Shown: positions 5,843-7,396 of the stretch, one piece after another | How the letters are laid out: each line of letters opens with the position of its first letter | How positions within the stretch are numbered: the stretch's first letter is position 1 | Source: Planctomycetota bacterium | Lineage (GTDB): Bacteria > Planctomycetota > UBA8108 > UBA1146 > JAJFFE01 | Reading direction: 5' to 3' | DNA length: 7,396 nucleotides | Assembly: GCA_020425835.1 (NCBI GenBank) | Contig: JAGQRC010000163.1 | Coordinates: 1 to 7,396 of the forward strand | Program-made: the position numbers and the translations under genes | The notes under the pieces: generated by a model | Database searches by the model: none | Told to the model about the DNA's origin: nothing | The model's input: the letters and a program-made list of their open reading frames with translations, nothing else

Positions 5843-6895
5843 ATGCAGAATGCCCCGACCGTCGCCGAAGAGAACCAGCGCATCCTGAAGAGTTTCGCGA
5901 CGAAGATCGCCGATCTCGAGCGGGGCTACTCGGGGGTGAACCCGTTCTGGAGCGGGCTCCTGGAGGATGTCGCGGTGGACGACCTCGATCGGATGGAGGT
6001 CGACCAGATCGCCGCGCGGCTGAGCTCCACACCGCGGTGGAACTACCTCATGACGCCGGAGGACAAGCACGCCACCATCATCGACGACCGGATCATCGAC
6101 AGTGTCACCGAGTTCGTCGTCAAGGCGCGGGCGCCGAAGGAGTTGGCCGAGGCGGGCGACAAGGAGGGGTTCGAGCTGGCCGTGGGACTGGTGGTCCTCA
6201 CGAAGCTCGGTGTCCTCTACGACGCGCTCCGCTGGCACGACAAGCTGAAGATCCACCCGAAGCTGGTGACCCTGCGACACTCGTTCTACTTCAGCCGCGT
6301 CGAAGCGCTGATCGAGAACGTACTGCAGCGCGAGAAAGTGCGCGTCCTGGAGATCGGCGCGGGTGGGGGAACGCTGCGGACCTTCATGAAGCGACTGCTC
6401 CCGGAGCGAGTCGGCGCCTACGCGATCGTCGACCTGCCGCAGCTGATCTTCCAGTCCGCGTACTCCGCCTCGAAGTTCCTGCCGCGGGAGCCGATCCGGA
6501 TCCTGGGCGTCGATGATGCCGCTGCGACGGGCTCCGGTGACGACGTCTTCGCGACGCCGCAGTTCGCGGAAACCGTCGCCGAGAAGGTCGGACCGTTCGA
6601 TCTGATCCTCAACACTCACAGTTTCCAGGAGATGGATGAGGGTGTGATCGCGGAGTACTTCGATCTGATCCATCGGCACGCGGCCCCGGGCGCGGTGTTC
6701 TTCAACGCCAACTGGCAACAGGCTCAGATGTCGCGACTCGATGGCACCGTCTTCGACAACGACCCGTACCGCTATCCGTATCGCGAGTCGGACGAGGTGC
6801 TGTACTGGGGCCCCGATCCCTTCCACGAGCACGCCGGGAAGCTCGGGTACAAGGGAAAGATCCGGACCTGCCTCAGCGTTCGACGGATCGGTTGA
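5843..6895 (+). CDS. SAM-dependent methyltransferase, putative sugar O-methyltransferase type
   Basis: This 350-residue protein has a helical N-terminal part (about 1-160) and a class I Rossmann methyltransferase core. Motif I, which binds S-adenosylmethionine, is VRVLEIGAGGGTLRTF (167-181). AIVDLPQL (194-201) is the acidic second-strand region, and FDLILNTHSFQEM (252-264) is the motif IV strand. The NTHSFQEM wording, the DLPQ motif and the WGPDPFHEHAGKLGYKGK C-terminus resemble the family annotated as putative sugar O-methyltransferases, usually found with polysaccharide or glycan genes. The methyl acceptor cannot be read from sequence, and no glycosyltransferase or sugar gene lies in this window. 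There is no signal peptide or membrane segment, so it is cytoplasmic. It is divergent from the VOC gene and convergent with the iron-sulfur gene, so it appears to be transcribed alone. The class I methyltransferase call is firm; the sugar assignment is moderate. Confidence 0.85.
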   Translation: MQNAPTVAEENQRILKSFATKIADLERGYSGVNPFWSGLLEDVAVDDLDRMEVDQIAARLSSTPRWNYLMTPEDKHATIIDDRIIDSVTEFVVKARAPKELAEAGDKEGFELAVGLVVLTKLGVLYDALRWHDKLKIHPKLVTLRHSFYFSRVEALIENVLQREKVRVLEIGAGGGTLRTFMKRLLPERVGAYAIVDLPQLIFQSAYSASKFLPREPIRILGVDDAAATGSGDDVFATPQFAETVAEKVGPFDLILNTHSFQEMDEGVIAEYFDLIHRHAAPGAVFFNANWQQAQMSRLDGTVFDNDPYRYPYRESDEVLYWGPDPFHEHAGKLGYKGKIRTCLSVRRIG

Positions 6896-6900
6896 TCCGT
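6883..6900 (+). terminator. hairpin spanning the methyltransferase stop codon
   Basis: ACGGATC at 6883-6889 and GATCCGT at 6894-6900 form a perfect 7-bp stem with a GGTT loop, overlapping the TGA at 6893-6895. A second, weaker stem follows (AGCTC 6904-6908 with GAGCT 6921-6925). No T-run follows either, so this is at best a terminator-like or 3'-end-stabilising structure at a convergent gene boundary of 35 bp. Confidence 0.33.
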
Positions 6901-6930
6901 GCCAGCTCTCGTCGGCGAAGGAGCTTCCGC

Positions 6931-7396
6931 TCAGCGCGAGTGCGGCGCCTCGACGCCACAGCCGTTCGGCAGTGGATCCTCGGCGTCCGTCTTCCGCGGA
7001 TGCTCGGCGCGGAAGCCCATGTGAAGCACGGTCCCCGGACACGCATCGACACAGGTTCCGCAACGATTGCAGTCGGGATGCACGACGCTGGACCTGCCGG
7101 CCAGACTGAAGTCCTCCATGACCGGTATCCCCATCGGGCAACGACGCGTGCACAGATGGCAAGGTGAGCGACCGGCGGTCCGAGGATCGATGCGGACTCG
7201 GAACAGGCCCCACCGACCGATGAGGCCGTAGAGCGCCCCGGTCGGACAGAGCGACCGGCACCAGAGGCGCGGCCAGACCAGCTCGGCCACGACGATGGCT
7301 GCGACGAAGATCATCGCGCCGCCCGCGCCGAAGACCAGGGAACGGGCGACGATGTTGATCGGGGAGATGACCTGGAAGCCCGGCAGGCTCGCGACC
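6931..7396 (-). CDS. NapH-like membrane iron-sulfur protein, C-terminal part
   Basis: The C-terminal 154 residues are visible; the frame is open to the window edge, so the N-terminus lies beyond 7396 (the ATG at 7314 is internal, since coding sequence continues upstream with FQVISPINIVARSLV). Numbering visible residues, a membrane segment at about 20-40 is followed by WCRSLCPTGALYGLIGR (45-61), the CX3CP motif at the membrane exit in NapH/NosR/YccM-type proteins. Two ferredoxin-like motifs follow: CHLCTRRCPMGI (79-90), which has only three cysteines, and CNRCGTCVDACP (109-120), a complete CX2CX2CX3CP. Such proteins pass electrons between the quinone pool or other membrane carriers and redox partners. 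The partner genes are outside the window, so the pathway cannot be named. The gene converges on the methyltransferase. Confidence 0.85.
   Translation of the reverse strand, partial: VASLPGFQVISPINIVARSLVFGAGGAMIFVAAIVVAELVWPRLWCRSLCPTGALYGLIGRWGLFRVRIDPRTAGRSPCHLCTRRCPMGIPVMEDFSLAGRSSVVHPDCNRCGTCVDACPGTVLHMGFRAEHPRKTDAEDPLPNGCGVEAPHSR

Noticed and set aside
5603..7261. Minus-strand open frame of 552 codons covering the methyltransferase and part of the iron-sulfur gene
   Set aside because: It overlaps two well-supported genes, including the iron-sulfur gene on the same strand in another frame, and has no recognisable motif.

Overview
The window is GC-rich bacterial chromosomal DNA whose genes are tightly packed and almost all use G or C in the third codon position. 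The best taxonomic hint is the large Ser/Thr kinase. Its wording (GEGGMGVV, VAVKIIKPGLDTRQV, HPGIARILDAGATPSGRPYF, HRDLKPSN) is the style of kinases that Planctomycetota carry in large families, and ECF sigma genes next to such kinases are a described feature of that phylum. A planctomycete or close relative is therefore the most likely source, but this is inference from protein style, not from a marker gene.

Layout. (a) 1-104: an upstream region with a 9-bp-arm inverted repeat just before the sigma-factor ribosome binding site, and possibly the first codons of a divergent gene. (b) 105-5221, plus strand: a three-gene block of an ECF-type RNA polymerase sigma factor, an overlapping unrecognised membrane protein with about six membrane segments and a large soluble domain, and a 928-residue transmembrane Ser/Thr kinase whose C-terminal part is a formylglycine-generating-enzyme-like (SUMF1/FGE-sulfatase) domain. 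(c) 5224-5610, minus strand: a small VOC/glyoxalase-fold protein converging on the kinase with a 2-bp gap. (d) 5611-5842: a divergent intergenic region with two adjacent dyads, one a perfect 18-bp palindrome. (e) 5843-6895, plus strand: a SAM-dependent methyltransferase resembling putative sugar O-methyltransferases. (f) 6931-7396, minus strand: the C-terminal 154 residues of a NapH-like membrane protein with ferredoxin-type [4Fe-4S] motifs, running off the window.

How the genes may work together. The sigma factor, membrane protein and kinase look like one transmembrane signalling unit. The membrane protein sits where an anti-sigma factor normally sits (17-bp overlap with the sigma stop) but has no zinc anti-sigma motif. 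The kinase places its catalytic domain in the cytoplasm and a coiled-coil plus FGE-like domain outside. A possible extended -10 promoter in the 82-bp gap before the kinase could let it be expressed separately. The VOC protein, methyltransferase and iron-sulfur protein show no evident link to this unit or to each other. I saw no rRNA, tRNA, CRISPR array, insertion sequence or phage gene.
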